Positions 13,625 to 25,400 of a DNA stretch of 64,000 bases are shown here, piece after piece. The stretch spans positions 166,172,438 through 166,236,437 of the forward strand of contig OX352773.1 of the NCBI GenBank assembly GCA_947095535.1, written 5' to 3'. The translations under genes and the position numbers were made by a program. The stretch's first letter is position 1. Each line of letters begins with the position of its first letter. The notes below the pieces were generated by a model. That model was given only the letters and a program-made list of their open reading frames with translations, searched no databases and was not told the DNA's origin. The DNA is from Poecilobothrus nobilitatus (lineage: Eukaryota > Arthropoda > Insecta > Diptera > Dolichopodidae).

Positions 13625-15008
13625 TTGTACATAATAGTTAAAATTTAGATTATGTACATAATATCAAATAAAATATACACTTAAATCTTATATTATGTTA
13701 ATATTATGTACATAATATAATAAAAATATAAGTATAATATCCTTCCTAATATTAATCCTATCAAACATACTCTAACAAACACATATTATTAAGTACTTAT
13801 ATATATATTATATGTATAATGAGAAAGGATAATAGAATATTTTTAGAGAAAAAAAAAAAAAACAAATTTTTTTTTTTTTTTGAATGGGTTCATTAGTTTC
13901 ACACACTAATTTGAATAGAAAATTATTATTCAAGATCTTGACATATTATGTTTTCTTTTAAGTACCAAGATAATATATAGGTATCATATTACTATCTCCC
14001 ATAGATAGACACCTACTGTTGTAATATAGATTATAATTTGTACATATTTCAGATTCTAAATATAATATACCATATAGATAAAAATATCCTGTATAAAATG
14101 TAAAATATACATTTTATATACCATATAGTTAAGTATATGTAAAGAAAAAAAAGCAAAAATGTAATTAAGTTTTACATAATACATATATGTTATGTCATTA
14201 TGCTATCATATATCTTTCGATATCATCCCATTATAACAGTACGGATATATTTTAGAATGAAGATTAAATCTATCATTATTTACCTGTAAATAAGAATTAA
14301 ACTAAAGAGAAAATATTAAAGAATCTGCAGAAGTTATAAAATCAACTTTTCAATCGTAAAATTTGACTCCATCTCATAAATTTACAATTTAATATACATA
14401 TCATACATATATGTATGCATTTTCTTACCTCCAATTAAATGGAAATTTTATTTAAATTTTCTATTATAAATTGTTCTAAAGGATAAATACTAACTGCAAT
14501 TACACCTGTAATTAATTCATTTTAATAATGCAAATGATAGATTTGATTTATTTTGGTTTTTAAATTATAAAATGGGTGACATAAAGTGATTGTGTGCTGG
14601 TAATTAGATCAAAATATTAAAAAAAAAAAAAACAGAAAGAAAAAATAATTTTAAATTTTATTTTTGTTTTTGTACAAATAAATAAATGTATATTTTAAAT
14701 TTTATTTATTTTTATTCCTATTCAAAATATTTGGAGCTTGAGTTTGAAAAGATTACTTCAAAACAAATTGCAAGTGGTATAAAATCAAATACTTTGTCGA
14801 GTCGATTATTTTAAACTACCATTTTACTTTTCAGAACAAAATGTCGTGATGTCATTATAATTACAGAAAAAATTGATTTAATAAATAGAAAAAAATTTAA
14901 TAATAAATTACAGTCTTTTAGTAATACTGAAGAGGCTATGCGGTTTATGTGCTTAACAAATTTTATAATATGATATCCTATCACATAAATAGAAATACTA
15001 TTTACTTT
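13623..15008. other. AT-rich noncoding stretch
   Basis: TA-rich, poly-A and poly-T tracts (13,850-13,880). No gene or family repeat recognised. Confidence 0.65.
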
Positions 15009-15710
15009 TCATTTTTTAGCACATTTCCAAAAAAAAAAATTTTGAAAAAATGTGCCTATTATAGTTTCACTCGTACCCTTCGTCTGCCAGTCTGTTTGTC
15101 CGTCTGTCCGCCTACATCCCCTGCAGCCTGCAACCTGCTACATCGTTAAAGATAGAGAAAAAAAATGTTAACCTTGGGTAGGTCTCATAAAAAAAATTAA
15201 TGTTGTAAAACTACTTTTTCATGTAGCCCCATTCATTACGGAGTTATCTCAAACTTTGAAAAACCCCTATTTTCATATGTGTATATCTTATGTTGTACTT
15301 AACATTTTTTCAATCTGAAAACGCCATTCGACAAGAATTTTTTTACAAAATTATACATTTTTTTTAAATTTAGTATTTAAATTTACCGTTATGTGAAACA
15401 AAATTTTACATGATTTTTCTATTTATATAACTTCAACAAGGAACGCACGCTTTTAGATAGGAAGTTGAAGTTCTGAGACAAGAAAGAACTTTTAGAATTA
15501 ATATAAGTTTCCTCAAAAAAATTTTTTATACCACCCCCTGTTTAAGAACTATTAGCGCTGAAATATTGAAAATTTGTTTTTTTTTAGACACCTGTAACTT
15601 AGGCCCCTGTACAAATTTTTCCTCTGCAAGACACACATTCGTTGATTTAAGTTATTGATTACACGGCTGCAAATTTTGTTAATAATTAAAATTTTATATT
15701 TGAAAATTAT
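15009..15710 (+). mobile_element. Family D copy, 5' monomer
   Basis: Starts with TTTTTTAGCACATTTCC, then the hairpin partner TTTTGAAAAAATGTGC, a pyrimidine-rich (C/T)CGTCTG microsatellite (15,078-15,110), then GTTAAAGATAGAG, CATGTAGCCCCATTCATTACGG and AAATTTACCGTTATGTGAAA. Only one ~477-bp monomer is present. The 3' end is replaced by the tandem array beginning at 15,721. The small reading frame at 14,949-15,149 overlaps the microsatellite and is not a gene. Confidence 0.75.
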
Positions 15711-15720
15711 CAACTTTCGC

Positions 15721-16362
15721 AAGACCATATTTCCAAATATAAAATCAAAATTCGAAACTCATAATAAAATGTTTTTGGTCAGAAAATGATATTTGAAACT
15801 ATTAAATCTTTAAATCATTTTTTTTTACACTTTCTAGTCGCATTTTCACAATTTTAAACACATTTTAATATCATTTTTGAAGGTTCAGTAAAAATTGAAT
15901 ATTTTCCGTAAAAATAGGAATTCTAACTAAAAAAATTTAATTTTTGTGTAAAGGACCAAATATAAAATTTAAATACAAAACTCATACCTAAATTTTCTGG
16001 CCAGAAAATGGAATTTGAAATCAGCATATCTTTAAATCGATTAATGGTTCTAACCTGGTTTTGACATTTTTGATATCAATTTTCTTCAGTGAAAATTTAA
16101 TATTTTCTGTGAGCAATGTTAATTAAAAAATTGAGTTTTTGTGAACGCAGGACCATATTTCCGAATATAAAATCAAAATACGAAACTGAGACCTAAATGT
16201 TTTGGTCGGAAAATAGAATTTGAAATTACTAAATCTTTAAATTGAAATTTCTACCCTTTTCAGTTGTTTTTTCACAATTTTAAGCATATTTCAATATCAT
16301 TTTTTCTTCTTTCAAAACTGAATAATTTTCGTAAAAATAGGATTTTTAATTAATATGTATCT
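15721..16362 (+). repeat. Three-unit tandem array, ~200-230 bp per unit
   Basis: Units start near 15,721, 15,952 and 16,149 with RGACCATATTTCC (shortened in unit 2). Each contains AAAATCAAAATWCGAAACT, a GGTCAGAAAATG-type block and ATCTTTAAAT, and ends in a GTAAAAATAGGA-type block. Units differ by many substitutions and small deletions, so the array is old. Confidence 0.75.
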
Positions 16363-18430
16363 AAAAATACATAATATAAATAATATAATATGTATCTAAA
16401 AAAGAAAATTAGGACGGATTTTATAGTTAGTTACAAATGCGTTGGTGCCGAAATTTGATGATTTCAAAAATAAATAATTTTAATTCAATTTCCAAATTTT
16501 TTTTTTCAGATTTTTTTTTACATTTTTTTTAATTCAAGATTTATTTTTTCTAGACTGTTTTTTTCCAAAGATTGGAACGTGATGGAGAAGTAAAAAATTA
16601 CTATAAAAACGAACTATACAAAAATAAATTTTTTTCATCATTATATTATGATAACATCGAATGTTTTTTTTTTCGTTTCGTTAAAATATTTTAATGTTTT
16701 TATATTTCTATTTAAAAAATTTGATTTTCAAAAAATATTAGATTAGCATATTTGAAATATTAACTTTTTAATGATTCCATTATATCACAATTTATCGCAT
16801 TTCAGTATTTAAATAATCATTAATTTTTGTTTTTTTTTTACCAAACACAACAGATTTCGATATAAAAACTTTCATCAAATATAATAATAAGCACAATTAA
16901 ATTTAATACCCTTAATAACATTTTATTATAAACTTCTCATTAAATTAAATCTATTTTTCTTTAATTTAAACACAAATCTTTATAATAATTAATAATAATT
17001 AATTCAATATTATTTTTACTGCATTTAATATTATTTACTACTTGTTTTTGTTTTTCTCTTAATTTTCCATCTGTGTTTCTGTTTTCATATTTATTTTTTT
17101 TTTTTTTCCTTTTAACTTCCTTAATTATAATGGCATTATAATGTATATGTTAAAAATAGTAAATTATATAAAAGTATGTCATCATTTAAAAACAAATAAA
17201 ATAAAAAAAATGGAAAAGTTAAATAATAATATATCGAGGTAAAAAAAAATTGTATCAAAAGGTAATTCCTTTTTAAATTCATAACAAATAAAAACTACAA
17301 ATTTTTCATAAATAGATACTGCATAAAATAACTGCAATATAAACCACATAAAAACTCAAACAAAATTATTTTTTTATTCTAAACTATCTAGGTAGGTATA
17401 TAATATAAATGTATGTACAGTAATACAATTTGAAATACATTTATCTATAGGTAAACATATAGATAATGTTCTTATTTTTTATTTTAAATTGAAACTAATA
17501 TTTCATTTATATTTTTGTTATTTTTATAATCAAATTATAAAATATCCGTAAATACAGTATATACTCAACCGTCTGCAATGTGCATTCCATATGCATAAAC
17601 ATATCCTTTTAAAATAGCAATCATTGAAAAGTATTCAACTTTGGTTTTTTTGGTTTTTTTTTAATATAAAAAAAAAATTATTCAACTACAATTTTATTTT
17701 TCAGAGTAAATGCATTTCTGATGTACCAGATAGGTAATAGTAATGTGAAATGTTATCACAAAAATAAAAAGATTACCTCCTACAGGTACATACTTATAAT
17801 AGGTACTTTTGGTTTTCTGGATTATCTTTTCATTTTTGAATTTATATACAAATTGACACAGTTTAATTTGCTATTATTATTTAAATAATAAAAACAAAAA
17901 ATTACTTTTATCGCTTATTGTCAAACTGTTGTAAAATTAATAGTAGTGATTAATATACTACATATAGATACTAACCTTTAACTAAAAAAAAAAAAAACAC
18001 AAAACTATCACTTAAAGATATAAAAAAGAAAATGAAAATCACTACAAAGTGAAAGTCACTTGATCCATCGCTTCAAAATATTTTTGAAGATTTCGAGATA
18101 CAACATTATTATTAAGGTGTTGTATTAAAACAAAAAAAAAAAAAACAAATAAAACAAAGCTACAAAATTTTTAAAGATTAAATAAAAAACTTAGTTTTAA
18201 AATTAAATGGAATTAATTTAATTTAGTTTAAGAAACACTGTGTATATTTAAATTAATTAAAATAATGCTTATAAATACCAATTATATGTCAAAACACACA
18301 CACATCTTAACATCAAAAATAGAAAAATATGCACTACATTGGAATATAAATGTATATATACCTATTATATATCTACATTGTTTTACATACATTGGAATTT
18401 TAATTTACATAATTTTTAAACTAAAGGTAA
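16363..18430. other. AT-rich noncoding stretch
   Basis: Simple A/T-rich sequence with several poly-A and poly-T tracts. No convincing exon. Confidence 0.65.
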
Positions 18431-18687
18431 ATATTTTTGGCGGGGGGAAATAAAGCAATAGAGCAATAGAGTTGAGAACATTTGAGTTGAGAAATAAGGC
18501 CTAATTCGTAAAATTTCACGGTAGGTCTTATTTCTCATTTCAAAGAGAATTAAAGCCTATAGGGCCTTATTTGACTTTAGAAATATTATATTATTATTAT
18601 AATTATTCCAATTACAAATTTGTAGCTGACTGTAAAATCTGAATATTTTTAACAGGTTTCAAACAATTTTCCATATTCTGGCCAGCT

Positions 18688-18860
18688 CTGTCTTTCGAGC
18701 CACTACCTTCGCGCCCTCCCTTTCGAGCCACTCTTTGCCTCTTTCTTAGCCGATCCCTTCACACTTCCCTTGAAGGAATTGGAACTGTTATTTCTGCTAC
18801 CGCACCCGTGCACAAAAACGGCGCCGGGAATGCGGGCGCGGGCGAACCGGCGCGGGGATA
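18688..18860 (-). other. GC-rich island inside the inverted-repeat element
   Basis: The only strongly GC-rich stretch outside the retrotransposon. It contains TTTCGAGCCACT twice (near 18,693 and 18,721) and a perfect 7-bp stem GCGCCGG (18,821-18,827) / CCGGCGC (18,847-18,853). One minus-strand frame reads as Ser/Gly/Lys-rich (SVKGSAKKEAKSGSKGRAR) before a stop. It could be a captured host fragment or GC-rich transposon DNA; the sequence alone does not decide. Confidence 0.4.
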
Positions 18861-19017
18861 CTTCCTTCAAAACAATTTTTTTTTGTTTTTCATAAAAATG
18901 TCTAAATTTTCACAAAATTTATTATTATATTTCAGAAAGTACAGTCAAAATTTAATACTTTTGTATGGAAAGCTGAAAAATTATTTTTTTGCAATGATTT
19001 TAAAAATTCTTTGTAAT

Positions 19018-19225
19018 TAGGAGAGATTTTAGAGTTGGCTTCAAAATCAGAGTTAAATCTCAGCTTTTTCCAAATTATTTATAAATATTCTAGAAAAAGC
19101 TGTAATCCTGATTTTGTAACCAACTATAAAATCCCTTCTGTTTTAGAGTCTCGCATACTTACGTATATTCATATTTTCGAAAAAGATGCAATACAGATTT
19201 TGTAACCAACTCTAATAACTGAACT
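19018..19225. repeat. Inverted pair of the ~90-bp core module
   Basis: Forward unit near 19,018-19,070 (GAGATTTTAGAGTTGGCTTC) faces inverted units near 19,090-19,225 (GATTTTGTAACCAACT twice, near 19,113 and 19,197). The two arms can fold on AGCTTTTTCC / AGAAAAAGCT. The module is shared with 2,111-2,356 and 55,540-55,640. Confidence 0.65.
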
Positions 19226-19645
19226 AAGTTTGACAAAATTATTACATTAAAAAGTGAAATAAGTTTGAATGTTGAATTTAAATGAAATTTTTTAATTTTT
19301 AACTTGTCGAACTTATTTCATTATGAAGAAACACTGACTACAGACGCACGCACTTACACAGTGAAATGTGCCAAGTAAAGTCTAAATCGCGAAATTTCGC
19401 GAATTAGGCTTTCTTTCTCATTCGAAAGTGAAATAAGGCCTATTAGGCTTTATTGCTCTAGGTCTTATTTGCCCCCGCCAAATATTTTATATAGTGAAAT
19501 TTAATTACAACAGAAAACTAGAACATTATTGTCTATTTCTTATCTCATTTTATTCTGTTTTAACATTTTATAAAATATGTCGCCTGTAGATATGCAATAT
19601 AATTGAAATTTAATTTAATGTGTGACAGAAATGTCATTTAGGGAA

Positions 19646-19731
19646 GGACCTCGGTGGCCTAGTGGTTAAGCATATGGCTTATTAACCGAAGGAGTTTGGG
19701 TTCAAATCCTGCGCAGGTAACAAGTTTTATT
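19646..19731 (+). mobile_element. SINE A, tRNA-like head
   Basis: A good polymerase III A box (TGGCCTAGTGG, 19,655-19,665) and B box (GGTTCAAATCC, 19,699-19,709) at tRNA-like spacing. No tRNA cloverleaf closes around them, so I call a SINE head and not a tRNA gene. It is followed by a short A-rich stretch and (ATTT)n at 19,769-19,788. Confidence 0.75.
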
Positions 19732-19824
19732 AATTGAAAAAAAAATCCCCATTGCTACCAAATATATTTATTTATTTATTTATTTATATTAATATTACAT
19801 ATATAAATGTAATGCAATATTATT

Positions 19825-19860
19825 GAATCATCGGCTACCAAGGCCATTATAGGCTTTTTT
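19825..19860 (-). repeat. Short dispersed repeat, GGCCTTGGTAGCCGATG type
   Basis: In reverse it reads AATGGCCTTGGTAGCCGATG followed by a TCAATAATATTG-type block. Similar pieces occur in the plus direction at 20,140-20,185 and 20,755-20,795, each followed by A/T-rich tails. It resembles a SINE head start, but too little remains to be sure. Confidence 0.45.
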
Positions 19861-19933
19861 ACAATTATTAAATTATATACTAATATTATTTATTTTGTTT
19901 ATATTATATATTCTATATATTTACATTATATTT

Positions 19934-20044
19934 GGTCGTAAGGGGGGTATGTAAAGAAAAAAACACTTACAATCTGTGCAGCGATCGAACCCACACTCCT
20001 TCGGTTAATACGCCACATGCCTACTCACTAGGATACCAAATATA
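19934..20044 (-). mobile_element. SINE A, 3'-truncated copy
   Basis: In reverse it shows the A box (TATCCTAGTGAG), ATTAACCGAAGGAGTGTGGG, the B box (GGTTCGATC) and GTAAGTG, then stops at CCCCTTACGACC, where full copies continue with the LINE-like tail. It lies about 200 bp from an oppositely oriented head at 19,646. Confidence 0.75.
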
Positions 20045-21240
20045 GGGTATAAATAAATATATAATATATAATAATATAAATAAAATAAATAATATTAATG
20101 TATAAAATATTAATGTATAAATGTATAAATTAATAATAGTATTCGGTCGATTTTAGTAGCCGATGGTTTTGTAATATTGTAATACACTATTTGATTTGTA
20201 ATATAAAATATAAATAAATAAATAAAAGCATTAACATTAACGCAGTGGCTGAATTGGGCACAATTTGAAAAAACTCTTAACAAAAAGTAATAAAACTTAT
20301 TCCTTATATTGAATTATTAAAAAAAAAGAAATAAATAAATTTTCCAATTAAATTTTTCTTATTGCTTTTAAATTTTCATTTGCACTGACGTTTTGAATTA
20401 ATCTTTATTTTTGTTTTTGTAACTTTATTTACAAACTCTGTACTCTATAAGCTCTTTTAGAGATAATAATAATGAAAAAATAAATAAAATAAATAAAAAT
20501 ATAATTCTACTCCCCTATTTAAAGTTTCCGCATTTTCGTATTATAATTTTCTACCCTTTCTTCCTAGCCTTATATATTGCGTTGGTTTGACTTAGTAAAG
20601 GTTTGATACCATTATATTGGCTAAAGAGAAAAGAGCGTTTAGTCAATAAGAATTTAAGACAACTAAGGGGTTTTTTTGGTGTATTTGGATGATGCTCACC
20701 TTACTTAGGTGAATAAAAAAACAATACTACTTAAATTAATAATAGTATTTGAGTTATAATGGCCTTAGTAGCCGATTGTTATATTGTATAACCTAATGAG
20801 ACTTTTAATATTAAAATAAATTAGACCATTAGGAATCGGTTGTGGCTAGTTTAGGACATAAAAATAAACGTTTTAATCAGATCTTTAAAATTTTACAGAA
20901 AATATAAACTGATTTAGTAATAGTATTCCACTTAAATAAAAGCTGTGAAAAGCTGAGAAAAATGCTTCTAAATATTTATAGCATATTATTATGAATAATA
21001 TTTGATTAAATAATCAATAAACCAAGGCAATTTTCTTTTTTTTTTGTTTTTTGTATTTATTTTATAATATTTTATTTATATTGATATTTAAAATAAATTC
21101 CAATAATAACTAAAGATGATCAAATACCTACCAACATTTTATGAAAATATATCTTTTTAAAAAATTTTAATTTATTGTTATTAAAAGTCGGATATTATTT
21201 GCAAAATTTTCAAATTAATATACATAAATATTTGGTTAAC
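20045..21240. other. AT-rich noncoding stretch
   Basis: Holds the two plus-oriented TAGTAGCCGAT fragments (20,152 and 20,768) and (TAAA)n near 20,212-20,225. A slightly GC-richer patch at 20,560-20,720 shows nothing identifiable. Confidence 0.55.
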
Positions 21241-21244
21241 GCTT

Positions 21245-21302
21245 TTTGCCTGTTATTTTCAGGATTTGCTTGTTATTTTCAGGATTTGCCTGTTATTTTC
21301 AG
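21245..21302 (+). repeat. 20-bp triplication
   Basis: Three head-to-tail copies of TTTGCCTGTTATTTTCAGGA (one C/T change in unit 2; unit 3 ends at CAG). Each unit ends like a splice acceptor (TTATTTTCAG). Confidence 0.9.
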
Positions 21303-21790
21303 CTTCTGGACCAAACTTTACTATACTATCACTGACAATATAATATAAAATAATTTTTTGTTTTTATTTTTACACGCTAATCATCCCTATGGCTCGTTCA
21401 TTTTTATGAAATTAATCATGTGTACATATAACTTTTATACAACATATAAATAAAATAAATAAATTTTAACATAAACTATTGACTACATTTTATTTATTTT
21501 TAAAACTACCAAAAAAAAAAAAAACTTTTAATTCAACGAATCCTCAAAAAAAAAAAAAAATTTACAAGGTTAAAAATGAAATGAATGAATGAAAAAAGTG
21601 CACTTAACTTTTCATTTAACTTCTGGAAATTTTATATAGCTATTTTTGTTTTTTCTTTCTTTTTATTTCCATTTCTTTTTTTTTCACCTGCTTTTACATA
21701 GTTGATTAACATTAAATAACATTTTATTCACTTCATCAAAGTGAGTGATATTTTTTTAGTGTTACATATACCTATGTAATGCGTATGTAT

Positions 21791-23096
21791 TTTTTAGCAC
21801 ATTTCCAAAAAAATTTTGAAAAAATGTGCTTATTAGTTTCACTCTGTCCGTCCGTCCGTCCGTCTGTTTACAAAACTTCTACACCGTTAAAGATAGAGAA
21901 AAAAAATTTTAACCATAGGTAGTTTTCATAAAAAAAATAATTTTGTGGAACAACTTTTTCATGTAGCCCCCCCCATTACGGAGCTACAGCCCCTCAAACT
22001 TTGAAAAAGCCCTATTTTTAAATACATATATCTTATGTTCTGCTTATGATTTTTTCAATCTGAAAACGTCATTCGACAGGTATTTCTTTTATCTTTGTAA
22101 ATTAATATCAAAATTATACAATTTTTTTAAATTTAGTATTTAAATTTACCGTTATGTGAAAACCAAATTTTGCATGATTTTTCTACTTTCATAACTCCGG
22201 CACGCTTCTAGATAGAAGCTTGAAATTTTGAGACAAGAAAGAACTTTTAGAATTAGTATAAGTTTGCTCAGAAAATTTTTTCGGACCACCCCCTGTTTAT
22301 GAGCTATCAGGGCTTAAAAATTGAAAATTTGCTATTTTTAAACACCTGTAACTTAGGAACCTATACATATTTTACTTCTGTAAGATATAAAAATTAAAGC
22401 TACAATAATATATTTTTACGTGTGTTAAAGGTTTATTTTAATTGTAAAGGGTTCCAAAGTTGCAGCTCTTCAAAATTGCGAAAAAGCCCCATTTTCAGAT
22501 GTATATATCTCGGGCTCTGCGTAATAATTTTGCAATCTAAAACCGCCAGAAGATCGAAAATTTTATTATCTATATAAAACAATATCAAAATTATGTAATA
22601 TTTTGTAATTTACTATTTAAATTTACCGTTATGTGAAAACCACATTTTGCATGAAATTTCGTTTTTCATAACTCCGGCACCCCTTTAGATAGGAACCTGA
22701 AATTTTGAGACAAGAAAGAACTTTTAGAATTAGTATAAGTTTTCTCAGAAAATTTTTTGGTAACACCCCCTTTTTAAGAGTTATTATGCCTCAAAAATTG
22801 AAAATTTGCTATTTTTAGACACCTGTAACTTAGGCACCTGTACAAATTTTTCTTCGGCAAGACATGAAAATTAAAGGTTCAATAATATATTTTTACATGT
22901 GTTAACGGCTTTTCTTAGTTATATAGGATTCCGGACTTACGGCCCCTCAAAATTTCAAAAATGTCCTATTTTCACATTTTTTCTTATTACATGAAATTTT
23001 CAAATTTTTGTGTAAGTCACACTTCTAAACAGTTTGTATTGAGTTTTGGAAATGTGCGCTTTTAAAAACCGTTGGTTTACATTCTACCTTGTTTCT
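21791..23096 (+). mobile_element. Family D, full-length dimeric copy
   Basis: The best copy of the family. GCACATTTCCAAAA (21,797-21,810) is exactly inverted as TTTTGGAAATGTGC (23,044-23,057), followed by a conserved end GCGCTTTTAAAAACCG and GGTTTACATT. A (CCGT)n microsatellite lies at 21,847-21,863. The body consists of two ~477-bp monomers and the start of a third, phased on a CAGCCCCTCAAA-type block at 21,987, 22,463 and 22,940. Each monomer carries AAATTTACCGTTATGTGAAA, CATAACTCCGGCAC, a GAGACAAGAAAGAACTTTT block and CCACCCCCTGTTT. No reading frame exceeds 60 codons, so it is non-autonomous or regulatory in nature; class unknown. Confidence 0.75.
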
Positions 23097-24885
23097 ATAT
23101 AGAATAATGATTAACTTTTAATATATATGGGAAATGAAAATAAAAAAAAAAAAATCTTTTATATTTTCGAATATTTATTTATAATACCTATATTAAAAAA
23201 AAATTATATTGATATATACATATGTATATAAATACATTTACATATCTTTATAAATTGGCAATTATATATTTTTCTCTCTTTATTTATTATAAATATTTAT
23301 ATTTTGACTGATCTCGGTGATATTGGTGTAAGGATTAAGCGATTTTAATCCTTAAATTATAACAGGTTTACAATATTATATATTAATGTATGTATATATT
23401 GTATCTATATGGATGTTTGATACATATTTAAATTAGAACAGGTATATACTTTTGAAAATAAAGTAGTATTATATAAATGATTGTGTTATATTGATTTTAC
23501 GTTGAACCAGACTGTAAAATTTTATATTATATTTATAATATATTATTATATTGAAAAAGAAAACTTATATGTATAAGAATTTTAATCTTTATTTAGGTTA
23601 TTTAAGATGTTTTTACTCACGTAACATTTCTTAATACCTTTTTACTCAAAAACATTTGAAATTACTCGAATCAAAAAAAATACTGGTTTATTTCAATTTT
23701 GTTTTAGCAAATTACTATCTGAGCTTAATTGATTACACAGTATATGATTGACATGATTTTTATTACATATATTGACTTTTATATTCACCGGGGTCCGTTT
23801 TTCTGTTTGTAACGCACTGTTCTCATCTCGTTAAATACCTCCTATACAAAAATGTGAGTATTCTTTTGGTTTTATTGTTTTTCGTTTTGTTTTGATAGAG
23901 AGCGACTACATACGTATGTAAATTATTGCTTCTGCTCTGGTTAGCTCTTACTACCATGTAAATGTTAAGCTATGGGAGAGTGTTGTAATGATGACATTTT
24001 TTAATGTAAAGTTAATTGAAACAGAAAATTTTAAAATGTATAAACAATTCAATGAGTAAAAGCTTTTGTTTTTTAATTTGATTTACAGATTTTTGATTTT
24101 TGTTAGAATATTAATACATAAAGCACATATATATACTTTTATTTTACTTTTTTATTATTGCTCTCATAAAACATTGCTAATATTTTCAAAATAAGCGCTT
24201 GATTGGGGAGCCTTTGAAAAAATGAGCTCCAGGGCGCTCATATGAGCAAAAAAAAATCAAACACTCTTAAATGTAATTAAAATATTGCGAGCGAGAGAAA
24301 AATGATATTTCTTTAAAAAAAATGTTCTTGATTTTCTTAAGAAGCCTATATGATATGGCCATATTTTCGTTTAAAGTTTTCTTTATGAATATAATTTGAG
24401 ATATTTTATGATTTGAGGTTATAGAGTTTCTCATTTGAGGTTATAGAATAAAATCACAATCATTTAAATAACCTGAAATGATTTTCATGGTTATTTTATT
24501 ATTCTTATAACATTTATTCGAGTTGTTGAACATCCACTATACCAATTTCATTTTCTAGGGTGTTAGTTTGTTTTTTTAGGGTGTTAGCTATTCGTTTTGA
24601 TAAAAGTATATATAATTTAAAAAATTGTTTTTAGATTATTTTCTTTTACACATAATTTATAAAGTTTTGAATTTATAAACTTTCTTTCATTTTAAACTTA
24701 AAATTTTGAGATAACTTTTTTGTGTTATATAAAAAATCAAAATAAAATATTATCTTCTGTTAAATATGTTTGTATCTACAAATTTAAAGTTTAACAAAAG
24801 GTAAAAACTTACATCGTATTTCGAAGTGAATTATTTATTGTACATCCTATTTATTTATATATTTATTGTATTGTATTATTATTTT
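23097..24885. other. AT-rich noncoding stretch
   Basis: A possible decayed tRNA-like SINE head lies near 23,310-23,350 (GGTGATATTGGTGTAAGGAT). Otherwise nothing recognised. Confidence 0.55.
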
Positions 24886-25400
24886 CCTGCCACGTACAAT
24901 GTGACAAGGAACGTTGCCAGTCTATCCTTCCCGGATGTGATTTTATTCTTAAATTTAAGGCTTTGTTCTTATATTGGTTTTGTTAAGCAAAAATTGTAAA
25001 TTAATAGTTACATAATATCTATTTGTTCTAAAATTTGCGTTATAAAAAATTTGATTAGTTTCATTTTTCTTTTTGTTATTTTATATGTATTGCTAACTTT
25101 ATCTAGATTTTATTTTGGTGTGCTTTTGTATGGTTCGCGATTTTTCAGTATTTTCCCGCATAATTCGAAAAACGTTCAATTAAGTCTTTTTCAAGTCTTC
25201 CCGTCCTTTACTTTTGAGAAGATCGATGCTGTGATTTTGTATATCTGGTTCGGACATCTGTTTATAATATGTTTTATAGCAAGTGGATCTTGGCAAAAGA
25301 TGCTTGTGGGCTAATTAGTATTGTTGAATATGTAGGAATAAAAGGCTAAGGATTTCTCCAATTCTTACTCATGATTTTGATGTCTGTTTGTCGATTTAAC
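24886..25400 (-). pseudogene. Jockey/I-like non-LTR retrotransposon relic, 3' end
   Basis: The minus strand reads, in order, VRIGEILSLLF (family: a RIGHTRLTH-type block) near 25,336-25,370, then a region ending AIKHIINRCP (family: LT.KHI...CP) near 25,250-25,290, with frame breaks between. After the coding part comes an AT-rich tail ending in a GGGAAGGATAGACTGG block, CTTGTCACATTGTACGTGGC and (AATA)n-like tail sequence (about 24,845-24,945). The end resembles the SINE A tail. The plus-strand frame at 25,051-25,314 (87 codons, hydrophobic) is its antisense shadow. Confidence 0.6.

Larger units (their letters stand above)
18437..19481. mobile_element. 1,045-bp inverted-repeat element with GC-rich island
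   Basis: The left end TTGGCGGGGG (18,437-18,446) is exactly inverted at the right end CCCCCGCCAA (19,472-19,481). Inside both ends are inverted AAATAA, CTAGAGCAATA-like and AATAAGGCCTA blocks. A possible target duplication ATATTT lies on each side (18,431-18,436 and 19,482-19,487), though this is weak in AT-rich DNA. The middle holds a GC-rich island (about 18,688-18,860) and an inverted pair of the ~90-bp core module (19,018-19,225). No transposase frame is present, so the element is non-autonomous. Confidence 0.7.

Noticed and set aside
14949..15149. A 66-residue ORF with a Cys/Pro-rich end
   Set aside because: The end is the translated CCGT/CTGT microsatellite of family D.
18808..19020. 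A 70-codon plus frame beginning in the GC-rich island
   Set aside because: Half of it is poly-Phe/Leu from T-rich DNA, and it runs from the island into the core module.
19646..19731. A tRNA gene, from good A and B boxes
   Set aside because: No acceptor stem or cloverleaf closes around the boxes, and related copies continue into a SINE body.
25051..25314. An 87-residue hydrophobic membrane protein on the plus strand
   Set aside because: It is antisense to a recognisable LINE pol relic (KHIINRCP) on the minus strand.
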